DNA of 12,579 nt from DASQDN01 sp035630195. Its GTDB lineage: Bacteria; Acidobacteriota; Terriglobia; Bryobacterales; Bryobacteraceae. The notes beneath the pieces are model-generated. The model saw nothing but the letters and a program-made list of their open reading frames with translations. It was not told the DNA's origin and ran no database searches. Within the stretch, counting starts at the first letter, position 1; the number at the start of each line of letters is the position of its first letter. The DNA lies in contig DASQLD010000606.1 in assembly GCA_035630195.1 (NCBI GenBank), positions 1 through 12,579 of the forward strand. Direction: 5' to 3'. This document shows, in pieces, positions 1 through 6,940 of this stretch. The position numbers and the translations under genes are program-made.

Positions 1-708
1 CGCGTCTACCTCGACGCATTGAAGACGATCAACGAAGAGAAGCTCAGTGACTTTGGCGACCCCGAGATCTCCACACGCATCGCCCAATATGAGATGGCGT
101 TCCGGATGCAATCATCGGTGCCCGAGCTAACCGACCTTTCGAAGGAACCGGCAAGCGTCTTAGAAATGTACGGTCCGGACGTTTCGAAGCCGGGAACCTT
201 TGCGTACAACTGTCTGCTTGCGCGCCGCCTCGCCGAGCGAGGTGTTCGATTCATCCAGCTTTATCACCGCGACTGGGATCATCACGGCAAGCTGCCGGAA
301 GGTCTTCCGAAGCGTTGCGCCGATACCGATCAGGCTTCGGCGGCTCTGGTGCGCGACTTGAAGCAGCGTGGCATGCTCGACGACACGCTCGTCGTGTGGG
401 GTGGAGAATTCGGTCGGACCGTCTACTGTCAGGGCCGGCTGACGAAGAGTGATTACGGACGCGATCATCACCCCCGATGCTTCACCATGTGGATGACCGG
501 GGGAGGCATAAAGCGCGGCTTAACATATGGCGCGACTGACGATTACTCTTACAACGTCACCGAGAATCCCGTTCACGTCCATGACATTCAAGCGACGCTA
601 CTCGGCTGCCTAGGCCTGGATCATACGAAGCTGACATACAAATTCCAGGGGCGTGGGTTCCGTCTGACCGATGTGCACGGGAAAGTTGTAAAAGCCATCC
701 TCGCCTGA
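1..708 (+). CDS. DUF1501 family protein, C-terminal part (5' end outside window)
   Basis: The reading frame is open from base 1 and ends at TGA 706-708, giving 235 visible residues; the true start lies upstream. The sequence matches the C-terminal half of DUF1501 proteins (alkaline-phosphatase-like fold), which are abundant in Planctomycetes, Acidobacteria and Verrucomicrobia. Visible hallmarks are the GEFGRT block at visible residues 135-140, a following DHHP segment, the TMWMTGGGIKRG block and a closing segment with PVHVHD, LGLDHTKL, FQGR and RLTDVHG. The biochemical role of the family is not established. Members are usually exported and encoded beside DUF1549/DUF1553 cytochrome-like proteins, so the partner gene is probably just upstream of the window. 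HK1 starts only 4 nt after the stop codon, which suggests co-transcription and translational coupling. The family call is firm; the function is unknown. Confidence 0.88.
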   Translation, partial: RVYLDALKTINEEKLSDFGDPEISTRIAQYEMAFRMQSSVPELTDLSKEPASVLEMYGPDVSKPGTFAYNCLLARRLAERGVRFIQLYHRDWDHHGKLPEGLPKRCADTDQASAALVRDLKQRGMLDDTLVVWGGEFGRTVYCQGRLTKSDYGRDHHPRCFTMWMTGGGIKRGLTYGATDDYSYNVTENPVHVHDIQATLLGCLGLDHTKLTYKFQGRGFRLTDVHGKVVKAILA

Positions 709-712
709 CCGA

Positions 713-2677
713 ATGTCCTCATACGGCGCCAAACTACAGGCAGCGTTCGTGCTGCTGGGACTTGTCGCAGTAGGAATCACGGGATGGGAGAGTTCCGTCA
801 CCGCCGGCAATGCGCTGCGGGAGGCCACGTATGAGCGTCTCACCGCCATCGCTGCCACCAGGCGTCGCGAAGTGGAACGGTACTTCCGGGACGCCGGCAA
901 TCACGTGCTTGCACTGTCTTCAGACGAGTCCTCCATAAGAGCGCTGGAAGAGTTCGAAGTCGCTTGGCCTGCGATACCGCCACTGCCGCCTGATCAGCTG
1001 GAGCCGCTGCGCCGGCTGTATTCCGGAGTGCCGGCCAACTGGTTTCCCAAAGATCCGCGGACCCAGACTCTTCAGACGATTTTTGTAGCCTCGAACCCGC
1101 ATCCAAACGAGCTGCGGTATCAATTGGTAAGCGGCCCGGGCGCCGGAAAATACAGCGCGACTCACGCGCAATATCATCCAACGCTCCAGCGGTATCAAAG
1201 CGCATTCGGCTTCTACGACACGTTCCTGGTCGGTGCCCGGGAACGCCGGGTCCTATACACCGTGACGAAGGAAATTGACCTGGGCGTGAGCCTGCGAGAG
1301 CGGCCGTACGACAAGACGTCACTGGCTCGATTGATTGAACGAGCCATGGCGCTCCCGGAACCTGAGATGCACGTGGTCGAAGACTACGAGCCCTATCTTC
1401 CTTCGCGATCGGCGCCTGCAGCCTTCTTCGGCGCTCCTGTCTGGCGAGGCGGCGCGAAGATCGGCGTCTTGGCTATCCAGATCTCGGTGGACGAGCTCAA
1501 TCGCGTGATGACCGGCGGAGGCAATTGGGAGGAAGAGGGTCTTGGAAAAACAGGACAAGCCTACATCCTCGGTCCGGACAACAAGCTGCGGAGCGATCTG
1601 CGATCGACCGTGCCACCTGAAGTCGCGACGAGTATCCGCTCCGGAGAGCGAGGCACTCATCTCGGTCGCGATCTGAACAATGTCCCGGTGCTGCGCTCGC
1701 ATACTCCGCTAACGATTCCGGGACTCAACTGGACACTGATCGCCGAGATCAAAGCGGATGAGGCGCTGCAGCCGGTCGCCGGCCTTCGCACGAAGGTTCT
1801 GCTGTGGGGCGCCGGGATTGCCCTCTTCGTCTTCGCCGCGGCAAGCTTACTTGCTCGGTCGGTAACCAGGCCCGTTCTAGCTCTCGCCCGTAATGCCGCC
1901 CGTATCGGACGAGGCGACTTTGAAGCCATCCTGCCCGTACATTCGAACGACGAGCTCGGACAGCTCGCCGCTTCCTTCAATCAGATGGCGAAGGACTTGC
2001 AGCGTACGACCGTCTCGAAGGAAGAACTCGAAGTGCTCGCCAGCCGGTTGATCACGGCGACGGAAGATGAGCGTACCCGCATCGCCCGCGAACTGCACGA
2101 CGATTTGAGCCAGCGTCTGGCCGCGGCTGCGATCGAACTCGGCAGGCTCCAGCGGGTGGTTCCCGATCATCGCGACGAGATCGCCCGTGTGAAGGATCAG
2201 GTTGTGGATCTTTCCGAAGACGTTCACGGGCTCTCCCGGCGTCTGCATACTTCAACGCTCGACGATATCGGTCTTGTCGCCGCGGTAGAGACGGAATGCC
2301 GTAGCTTCTTTGAGCGCGGAGGTCCCCCGGTAGCATTCAGTGCGGAGGGCGAATTTGACGCGCTGGGACATGACGTTCAGCTCGCGCTGTACCGCATCGT
2401 TCAGGAAGCGCTGAGAAACATCCAGCGGCATTCCTTAGCGGATGAAGTTTCGGTTCGTCTGCTGCGAACATCCGATGAGGTGGAATTAGAGATCAAAGAC
2501 AACGGCCGCGGGTTCGATCTCGGGGATCGAACTTGGCGCCGTGGTGTCGGGTTAGCGAGCATGGAGGAGAGGGCCAACCTCCTCAATGGCCGCTGCACGA
2601 TCGAAGCAAAATCAGGGGAGGGCGTTCGAATCAATGTCCGGGTTAAAGCCCAGAGTGCTACTGGCGGACGATCATAA
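713..2677 (+). CDS. Membrane sensor histidine kinase, Cache-HAMP-HisKA_3-HATPase (HK1)
   Basis: This 654-residue protein has an N-terminal membrane helix (about 7-27), a large extracytoplasmic sensor region (about 30-358) and a second helix (about 362-384). A HAMP linker (to about 435), a HisKA_3 dimerisation/phosphoacceptor domain and a HATPase_c domain follow. The GLGKTGQAYILGPD stretch in the sensor is typical of double-Cache domains. The phosphoacceptor is H462 in ELHDDLSQ; D463 and Q467 form the DxxxQ phosphatase motif known from NarX-type kinases. The ATP site shows N569 (N box), DNGRGF (596-601) and GVGLASM (611-617). The ligand cannot be read from sequence; small organic molecules are common for Cache domains. 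No Shine-Dalgarno sequence precedes the ATG, so translation probably depends on the DUF1501 gene 4 nt upstream. The last 44 nt overlap the response regulator gene, which is its evident partner. Relative to HK2 it lacks about 9 residues near R297 and has a 7-residue longer C terminus. Confidence 0.95.
   Translation: MSSYGAKLQAAFVLLGLVAVGITGWESSVTAGNALREATYERLTAIAATRRREVERYFRDAGNHVLALSSDESSIRALEEFEVAWPAIPPLPPDQLEPLRRLYSGVPANWFPKDPRTQTLQTIFVASNPHPNELRYQLVSGPGAGKYSATHAQYHPTLQRYQSAFGFYDTFLVGARERRVLYTVTKEIDLGVSLRERPYDKTSLARLIERAMALPEPEMHVVEDYEPYLPSRSAPAAFFGAPVWRGGAKIGVLAIQISVDELNRVMTGGGNWEEEGLGKTGQAYILGPDNKLRSDLRSTVPPEVATSIRSGERGTHLGRDLNNVPVLRSHTPLTIPGLNWTLIAEIKADEALQPVAGLRTKVLLWGAGIALFVFAAASLLARSVTRPVLALARNAARIGRGDFEAILPVHSNDELGQLAASFNQMAKDLQRTTVSKEELEVLASRLITATEDERTRIARELHDDLSQRLAAAAIELGRLQRVVPDHRDEIARVKDQVVDLSEDVHGLSRRLHTSTLDDIGLVAAVETECRSFFERGGPPVAFSAEGEFDALGHDVQLALYRIVQEALRNIQRHSLADEVSVRLLRTSDEVELEIKDNGRGFDLGDRTWRRGVGLASMEERANLLNGRCTIEAKSGEGVRINVRVKAQSATGGRS
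2615..2620 (+). promoter_or_regulatory. Ribosome binding site fixing the response regulator start
   Basis: GGGGAG lies 13 nt before ATG 2634, inside the HK1 coding region. The frame stays open upstream to 2586, but the receiver domain begins only after residue 6 of the shorter form, and this site supports the ATG at 2634. Confidence 0.55.
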
Positions 2678-3281
2678 AATCGTACTCGAAGGCCTGCGAG
2701 GACTGCTCGGAGACCAGTTCGACCTCGTTGGTTTCGCTACGAACGGTCGGGAACTGATCACGCAGGCCGCAGCCTTGCGGCCCGATGTAATCGTCGCCGA
2801 CATCTCGATGCCACTGCTCAACGGAATCGAGGCCGTCCGAAAGCTGCTCGAGGACGACAAGCATGTGAAGGTTGTCTTTCTCACCATGCATCCCGACCAG
2901 ACTTATGCGAGCCGGGCGCTCGAAGCAGGAGCCTCGGCGTATGTCCTGAAGCACTCTGCGTCCGATGAACTGGTGGCGGCGATCCACGAAGTGCTACGCG
3001 GCGGCAAGTTCGTATCCGAGTCGCTGAAGAATGAGGCGCTCAGTGAGCTGCTGAACCAGACGCGCCGCCATCTGAAGGAGACGATCGAGCTGACGGGACG
3101 TCAGCGCGAGGTCCTGCAGCTGCTGGTCGAGGGGAAATCGGCGAAAGAGATTGCAGCGGTCCTAAACATCTCGCCGCGTACGGTTGAAACGCATAAGTAC
3201 CAGATGATGGACGACTTGGGTGTCAAGACCAGCGCTCAGTTGGTACAGTACGCGATCCGTCACGGGCTGGCATCGGAGTAA
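2634..3281 (+). CDS. NarL/FixJ family response regulator (partner of HK1)
   Basis: The protein has 215 residues from ATG 2634; a start further upstream would add residues not seen in the family. The receiver domain (about 6-125) carries the acidic pair D12/D13, the phosphoacceptor D56 in VIVADISMP, T84 and K106, so all conserved residues are present. A LuxR-type helix-turn-helix (about 152-211) begins LTGRQREVLQLL and contains the recognition-helix segment ISPRTVETHK. It is therefore a cytoplasmic transcription factor activated by phosphorylation, most likely from H462 of HK1, whose gene it overlaps by 44 nt. Because the neighbouring HK2 has no regulator of its own, this protein is also the best candidate target of HK2. 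The regulon is unknown; the downstream small exported protein gene, with its own promoter, is an obvious place to look. Confidence 0.95.
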   Translation: MSGLKPRVLLADDHKIVLEGLRGLLGDQFDLVGFATNGRELITQAAALRPDVIVADISMPLLNGIEAVRKLLEDDKHVKVVFLTMHPDQTYASRALEAGASAYVLKHSASDELVAAIHEVLRGGKFVSESLKNEALSELLNQTRRHLKETIELTGRQREVLQLLVEGKSAKEIAAVLNISPRTVETHKYQMMDDLGVKTSAQLVQYAIRHGLASE

Positions 3282-3301
3282 AACCAGTAAATTTTCGTAT
3301 A

Positions 3302-3329
3302 TTGTCAGACCCCTCCCCCCGGCTTTAAT
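3302..3329 (+). promoter_or_regulatory. Candidate sigma-70-type promoter for the small exported protein
   Basis: TTGTCA (3302-3307) and TTTAAT (3324-3329) are separated by 16 nt. Each matches five of six consensus bases. The expected transcription start lies near 3336, close to the GGAGG ribosome site. This implies the small gene can be expressed apart from the HK1-regulator operon. It was assigned by eye only. Confidence 0.45.
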
Positions 3330-3335
3330 AGGGAT

Positions 3336-3340
3336 GGAGG
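3336..3340 (+). promoter_or_regulatory. Shine-Dalgarno site of the small exported protein
   Basis: A perfect GGAGG lies 9 nt before ATG 3350. It is the clearest ribosome site in the signalling block and firmly fixes this start. Confidence 0.7.
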
Positions 3341-3349
3341 CAGACAGAC

Positions 3350-3718
3350 ATGAGAAAGAAACTCGCTAGACTGACGATCGGCACTGCGATGGCCGTAGGA
3401 CTTATGGTGATGCCGGGAACAACCAGCGGTGCGGAACGCATCGAAGCGAACACGCCCAAAGAGCATGCGCAGGTCGCCAAGACCTATCGTTTGCGCGCGG
3501 AAGCACAGGAAGCCAAGGCTGCCGAGCACGAAGCCAACGCCAAGCGGATGCGGAACGGCACGAACGCGATGGCGCACAAATGGCCGGCTATGGTCAACAA
3601 CGGCTGGCAGCGCGAAAGCCAACTCGCGGTGCAAGCCCGTCGAGCGGCGCAAGAGTCCCGCGCGATCGCCGAAAGGCATCTCAGCCTCGCCGTCGAGAGC
3701 CAGCTTTCGGTCGACTAA
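3350..3718 (+). CDS. Small exported alpha-helical protein of unknown function
   Basis: This 122-residue protein starts with a clear signal peptide: MRKK, then a hydrophobic stretch from about 8 to 22, with likely cleavage after the SGA at 26-28. The mature part is about 94 residues and is rich in Ala, Glu, Arg and Lys. It forms two predicted long amphipathic helices (about 36-68 and 86-118), both of coiled-coil character. They are joined by a Gly/Asn/Met/Trp-containing linker that includes HKWPAM (77-82). It has no cysteine and no lipobox, so a soluble periplasmic helical hairpin is likely. I do not recognise a named family; similar short Ala/Glu-rich exported proteins of unknown function occur in Acidobacteria. 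Its position between the HK1-regulator pair and HK2, with its own promoter, suggests that it is regulated by the system or modulates the sensors, as CpxP does for CpxA. That role is inference only. Confidence 0.8.
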   Translation: MRKKLARLTIGTAMAVGLMVMPGTTSGAERIEANTPKEHAQVAKTYRLRAEAQEAKAAEHEANAKRMRNGTNAMAHKWPAMVNNGWQRESQLAVQARRAAQESRAIAERHLSLAVESQLSVD

Positions 3719-3730
3719 GCGCATAGGCGG

Positions 3731-3736
3731 TATAAT
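3731..3736 (+). promoter_or_regulatory. Candidate -10 element upstream of HK2
   Basis: A perfect TATAAT lies in the 100-nt gap between the small exported protein gene and HK2, 82 nt before the HK2 ATG. No convincing -35 hexamer sits at 16-18 nt upstream, so the promoter would be weak or activator-dependent. The rest of the gap (3719-3818) shows no hairpin with a T tract. Confidence 0.35.
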
Positions 3737-3818
3737 AATCGCGCGGCCGCACGGGGCTGCATCAAACGATGCCAGGTCGACGCGAATAATGTTAACGTCT
3801 GTGGTGGATTGACCCCGT

Positions 3819-5789
3819 ATGTCTTCCTATGGATCCAAGCTCCAGTTAGCTTTTGTGTTTCTGGGCCTTGTCGCAGTAGGAGTGACGGGATGGTTGAGTT
3901 CTGTCACAGCAGCTAACGCTCTCCGCGACGCGACCTATGAGCGGCTTACGGCCGTTGCGGAGACGAAACGGCGGGAAGTTGAACGGTATCTTCAGGGCGC
4001 CGCCAATCACGTCCTTGCTTTATCGTCGGATGAGTCCGCCATTCGCGCTTTAGAAGAGTTTGAACGCGCGTGGGCGGCAGTTCCACCGCTGCCGCCCGCT
4101 CAGCACGAGCCATTGCGCCGGCTGTATGCCGGCCTGCCCCTCCACTGGTATCCTGAAGACCCTCGGACCCAGACACTCCAGACTCTCTTCCTTGCAAACA
4201 ATCCGCATCCGGAGAACTCCCGGCACCAACTGGTCGACGCTCCAGGCGCCGGGAAATATAGTGAGGTACACGCTCGATTTCATCCGACTCTGGACAGGTA
4301 TCAGAGCGCATTCGGTTTTTACGACACCCTTCTGATCGGCGCTCGCGACAGCCGTGTCCTTTATACGGTGGCGAAGGAGATCGATCTCGCGGTCAGTCTT
4401 CGAGACCCGCCGTACAACACCGCGTCGCTTGCCCGACTGACCGAACGGGCACTCGAATTACAAAAGCCGGAAACTCACGTCGTCGAAGACTACGAACCGT
4501 ATCTACCCTCGAAGTCGGCGCCGGCCGCCTTCTTCGGCGCTCCAGTCTGGCGAAATGGCGCCAAGATTGGAGTGCTTGTCATTCAGATCTCGGCGGACGA
4601 GCTGAATCGCGCAATGACGAGCGAGGGTAGATGGCGGGAAGAAGGTCTGGGCAGGACGGGACAAGCCTATATCGTGGGACCGGATAAAAGGCTGCGCAGC
4701 AACCTGCGCTTTGCCGATAAGCCTGCGATGCTCAACGTGATTGTTCCGCGAGAAATCGCGGCGAGCATTCAGTCCGGTGAACGCGATACGCATCTTGGGC
4801 ACGATTTTAGGGGCGTTCCAGTACTGCGGTCACACACGCCATTAGCCATTGCGGGTCTGAATTGGACTCTGATTGCCGAGATCGAAGCAAGTGAGGCGCT
4901 GAAGCCGGTTGGTGATCTTCGTTTGAAAGTGTTGCTATGGGGCGTAGCGATCGGTCTCGTCATCTTTGGTGTCGCGACCTTGCTTGCGCGCTCGGTAACG
5001 AAGCCGGTTCTCGCCCTCTCGCAGAACGCGAACCGGATTGGCCGGGGCGATTTCGATGCGAGGATTCCGGTGAAAGGGAACGACGAACTCGGACAACTTG
5101 CTGCCTCCTTCAACCAAATGGCGGAGGACCTTAGGCGAACTACGGTTTCCAAGGAAGAGCTGGAAACCCTGGCCGGGCGATTAATCAGCTCTCAGGAAGA
5201 CGAACGCACCCGTATCGCCCGCGAGCTTCACGATGATCTAAGCGAACGCCTCGCCGGTACGGCAATTGAAATCGGAAGGTTGGAGCGGTCCGATCCGAAT
5301 CAACGAGAGCAGCTGGGGAACCTCAAGGATCAGGTTGTAGAGCTTTCCGAAGATATCCAGGAGCTGTCGCGACGTTTGCATGATTCTAGTCTCGATGATA
5401 CCGGTCTCGTGACAGCGGTAGAGGCGCAATGCCAGCGCTTCTTCGAAAAAGGCGGTCCTCCTGTGGCATTTACGACAGAGGGAGAGTTTGAAACGATAAA
5501 CCACGACGTTCAACTCGCCCTGTTCCGTATTGTCCAGGAAGCGCTACGGAACGTGCAAAAGCATTCCGGAGCGGACGATGTTTCAATTCGGCTGCGTCGA
5601 ACACCGTTTCATGTAGATCTGGAAGTTCGAGACAATGGCTGCGGCTTCGATCTCAGGCACCGTCGTTGGCACCGCGGCGTAGGTTTGGCCAGCATGAAAG
5701 AAAGAGCAAATCTTCTGGGTGGGCGTTGCACGATCGAATCGAAACCGGCAGAAGGCGCTCGCATCGTCGTGAGCATGCCGCTCTCCTAA
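3819..5789 (+). CDS. Orphan paralogous sensor histidine kinase (HK2)
   Basis: This 656-residue protein has the same layout as HK1: N-terminal membrane helix (about 7-27), extracytoplasmic Cache-type sensor, second helix (about 371-393), HAMP, HisKA_3 and HATPase_c. It aligns with HK1 end to end at roughly three quarters identity by eye, so the two arose by duplication. The phosphoacceptor is H471 in ELHDDLSE. The ATP-binding site is intact, with N578, DNGCGF (605-610) and a GVGLASM block. Two differences stand out. E476 replaces the Gln of the DxxxQ phosphatase motif. A 9-residue segment after R306 (FADKPAMLN region) is present here and absent from HK1. No response regulator gene follows; the next gene is a convergent amidase 3 nt away. 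A weak GGTGG lies 11 nt before the ATG. It probably signals to the regulator at 2634-3281. Confidence 0.95.
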   Translation: MSSYGSKLQLAFVFLGLVAVGVTGWLSSVTAANALRDATYERLTAVAETKRREVERYLQGAANHVLALSSDESAIRALEEFERAWAAVPPLPPAQHEPLRRLYAGLPLHWYPEDPRTQTLQTLFLANNPHPENSRHQLVDAPGAGKYSEVHARFHPTLDRYQSAFGFYDTLLIGARDSRVLYTVAKEIDLAVSLRDPPYNTASLARLTERALELQKPETHVVEDYEPYLPSKSAPAAFFGAPVWRNGAKIGVLVIQISADELNRAMTSEGRWREEGLGRTGQAYIVGPDKRLRSNLRFADKPAMLNVIVPREIAASIQSGERDTHLGHDFRGVPVLRSHTPLAIAGLNWTLIAEIEASEALKPVGDLRLKVLLWGVAIGLVIFGVATLLARSVTKPVLALSQNANRIGRGDFDARIPVKGNDELGQLAASFNQMAEDLRRTTVSKEELETLAGRLISSQEDERTRIARELHDDLSERLAGTAIEIGRLERSDPNQREQLGNLKDQVVELSEDIQELSRRLHDSSLDDTGLVTAVEAQCQRFFEKGGPPVAFTTEGEFETINHDVQLALFRIVQEALRNVQKHSGADDVSIRLRRTPFHVDLEVRDNGCGFDLRHRRWHRGVGLASMKERANLLGGRCTIESKPAEGARIVVSMPLS

Positions 5790-5792
5790 GCA

Positions 5793-6917
5793 CTAGGCCA
5801 GGAGACGCTCGACTTCTTCCGCGGCGGAGAGCAGCATGTCGACGCTTTCGTGAGGCGCGATCATTTGTAGGCCTAAGGGCAGCCGACCGCGATGCGGCAT
5901 TGGCAATCCGATCACCGGAAGCCCGAGACCTGTCCACACTGCGTTCATGATGGGATCGCCGGTGGAGGCGAGACCCTCGGGGGCCGCGCCTAATGCCGAT
6001 GGAGTGAGCAACACCGTCGGTTCCTTGAAGATGTTTGTGGTCTTCAGAAGTCTGAGGCTGTCGAGGTAGGCGGCTTCCGGGATCTTCAGTCCACGCTGTA
6101 TCAGATCCGCGAGTTTGACTCCTATTGCATCGCCATGTTGCCGCCATCGCTCGTAATGGGAACGGGCTCCTTCGTAATCGTTTACCAGACGCGCCGCTGA
6201 CAGGAGCTCTTCGTACGCCACAGGTAGCGAGATGCGGTGAATTTCGTATCGGGTCTGGATGATTCGGACTGCATTCCCGAACGCCGATTGCATCTCTTCC
6301 GCCACCGCAGGTAGACCTACGGGAACAGCAAAGCGCAACGCTTCGTGATTCCTCTTTGCAAACCCGAGAGCGCGCCAGACATGGATGCAGACCCCGACGT
6401 CTGCTGCAAGGAATCCGGCCGTATCGAGCGATGGCGCGAATGAGGCCATGCCGTCAGTGGGCAGCGCGTCGAAAGGAGGCTTGAAGCCAACGACGCCACA
6501 GAATGAAGCCGGACGTATGATCGACCCCATCGTCTGTGAGCCGAGCGCAAAGGGAACGACACCTGCGGCAACAGCGGCCGCCGATCCGCTGGAACTGCCC
6601 CCGGGAGTATGCGCGGGATCGCGCGGATTACGGGCCGGCGACGGATCGAAATAGGCGAAAGCGGTCGTCTGTGTCTTCCCGAAAAGGACGGCTCCGAGTT
6701 CGCGAAGTCTCGTGACCAGAGTTGCGTCACAGTCTCCGCGACGTCCCTTGTACAAATGCGAGCCGTACTCGGTTACGAGATCGCGAGTCTCAAAGATATC
6801 TTTGACGCCGAAAGGTATCCCATTGAGAGGCCCGTCGCCTAGTGGTGGCTGTGGGTTCACTTCCACCCAAGCGTGAATTTGGGGCTCGGTGGACTTGTAT
6901 CTTTCAAAATTTGTCAA
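5793..6917 (-). CDS. Amidase signature family enzyme
   Basis: The 374-residue protein has the Ser-cisSer-Lys amidase signature. The Lys is K39 in GVKDIF, the cis-Ser is S108 in PGGSSSGS and the nucleophile is S132 in GSQTMGSIIRPASFCG. The spacings of 69 and 24 residues equal those of malonamidase E2, so the catalytic triad looks intact. Such enzymes hydrolyse amide bonds, C(=O)-N; the substrate cannot be predicted. No GatB or GatC gene is near, which argues against a tRNA amidotransferase role. No signal peptide is visible, so it is probably cytoplasmic. Two oddities are present. The protein is short for the family (often about 450-500), with little sequence before the catalytic Lys. M130 also stands where Gly or Ala is usual beside the nucleophile. 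The start is a TTG at 6915-6917; an in-frame stop at 6951-6953 limits any extension and no ATG lies between. Confidence 0.88.
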   Translation of the reverse strand: MTNFERYKSTEPQIHAWVEVNPQPPLGDGPLNGIPFGVKDIFETRDLVTEYGSHLYKGRRGDCDATLVTRLRELGAVLFGKTQTTAFAYFDPSPARNPRDPAHTPGGSSSGSAAAVAAGVVPFALGSQTMGSIIRPASFCGVVGFKPPFDALPTDGMASFAPSLDTAGFLAADVGVCIHVWRALGFAKRNHEALRFAVPVGLPAVAEEMQSAFGNAVRIIQTRYEIHRISLPVAYEELLSAARLVNDYEGARSHYERWRQHGDAIGVKLADLIQRGLKIPEAAYLDSLRLLKTTNIFKEPTVLLTPSALGAAPEGLASTGDPIMNAVWTGLGLPVIGLPMPHRGRLPLGLQMIAPHESVDMLLSAAEEVERLLA

Positions 6918-6923
6918 AGGCTC

Positions 6924-6929
6924 ATTATA
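6924..6929 (-). promoter_or_regulatory. Candidate -10 element of the amidase, leaderless arrangement
   Basis: On the - strand this reads TATAAT, followed by 6 nt and then the TTG start codon. Transcription would begin at or next to the start codon, giving a leaderless mRNA. This agrees with the absence of a Shine-Dalgarno sequence. No good -35 hexamer is visible. Confidence 0.4.
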
Positions 6930-6940
6930 GACTTCAAGGA

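Noticed and set aside
2586..2633. Longer N terminus of the response regulator
   Set aside because: It would deepen the overlap with the kinase by 48 nt and add residues before a receiver domain that begins normally after ATG 2634.
3429..3812. 127-residue open frame overlapping the small exported protein
   Set aside because: It is very Arg/Pro/Ser-rich, typical of an out-of-frame reading of GC-rich DNA; the overlapping gene has a signal peptide and a perfect ribosome site.
5782..5805. Inverted repeat TCTCCT/AGGAGA at the convergent ends of HK2 and the amidase, considered as a terminator
   Set aside because: The stem is only 6 bp with a 12-nt loop, and no T tract follows on either strand.
6842..6940. 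Longer start of the CBM9-like protein (GTG 6842)
   Set aside because: It would put 33 residues before the signal peptide and overlap the amidase coding region by 76 nt.
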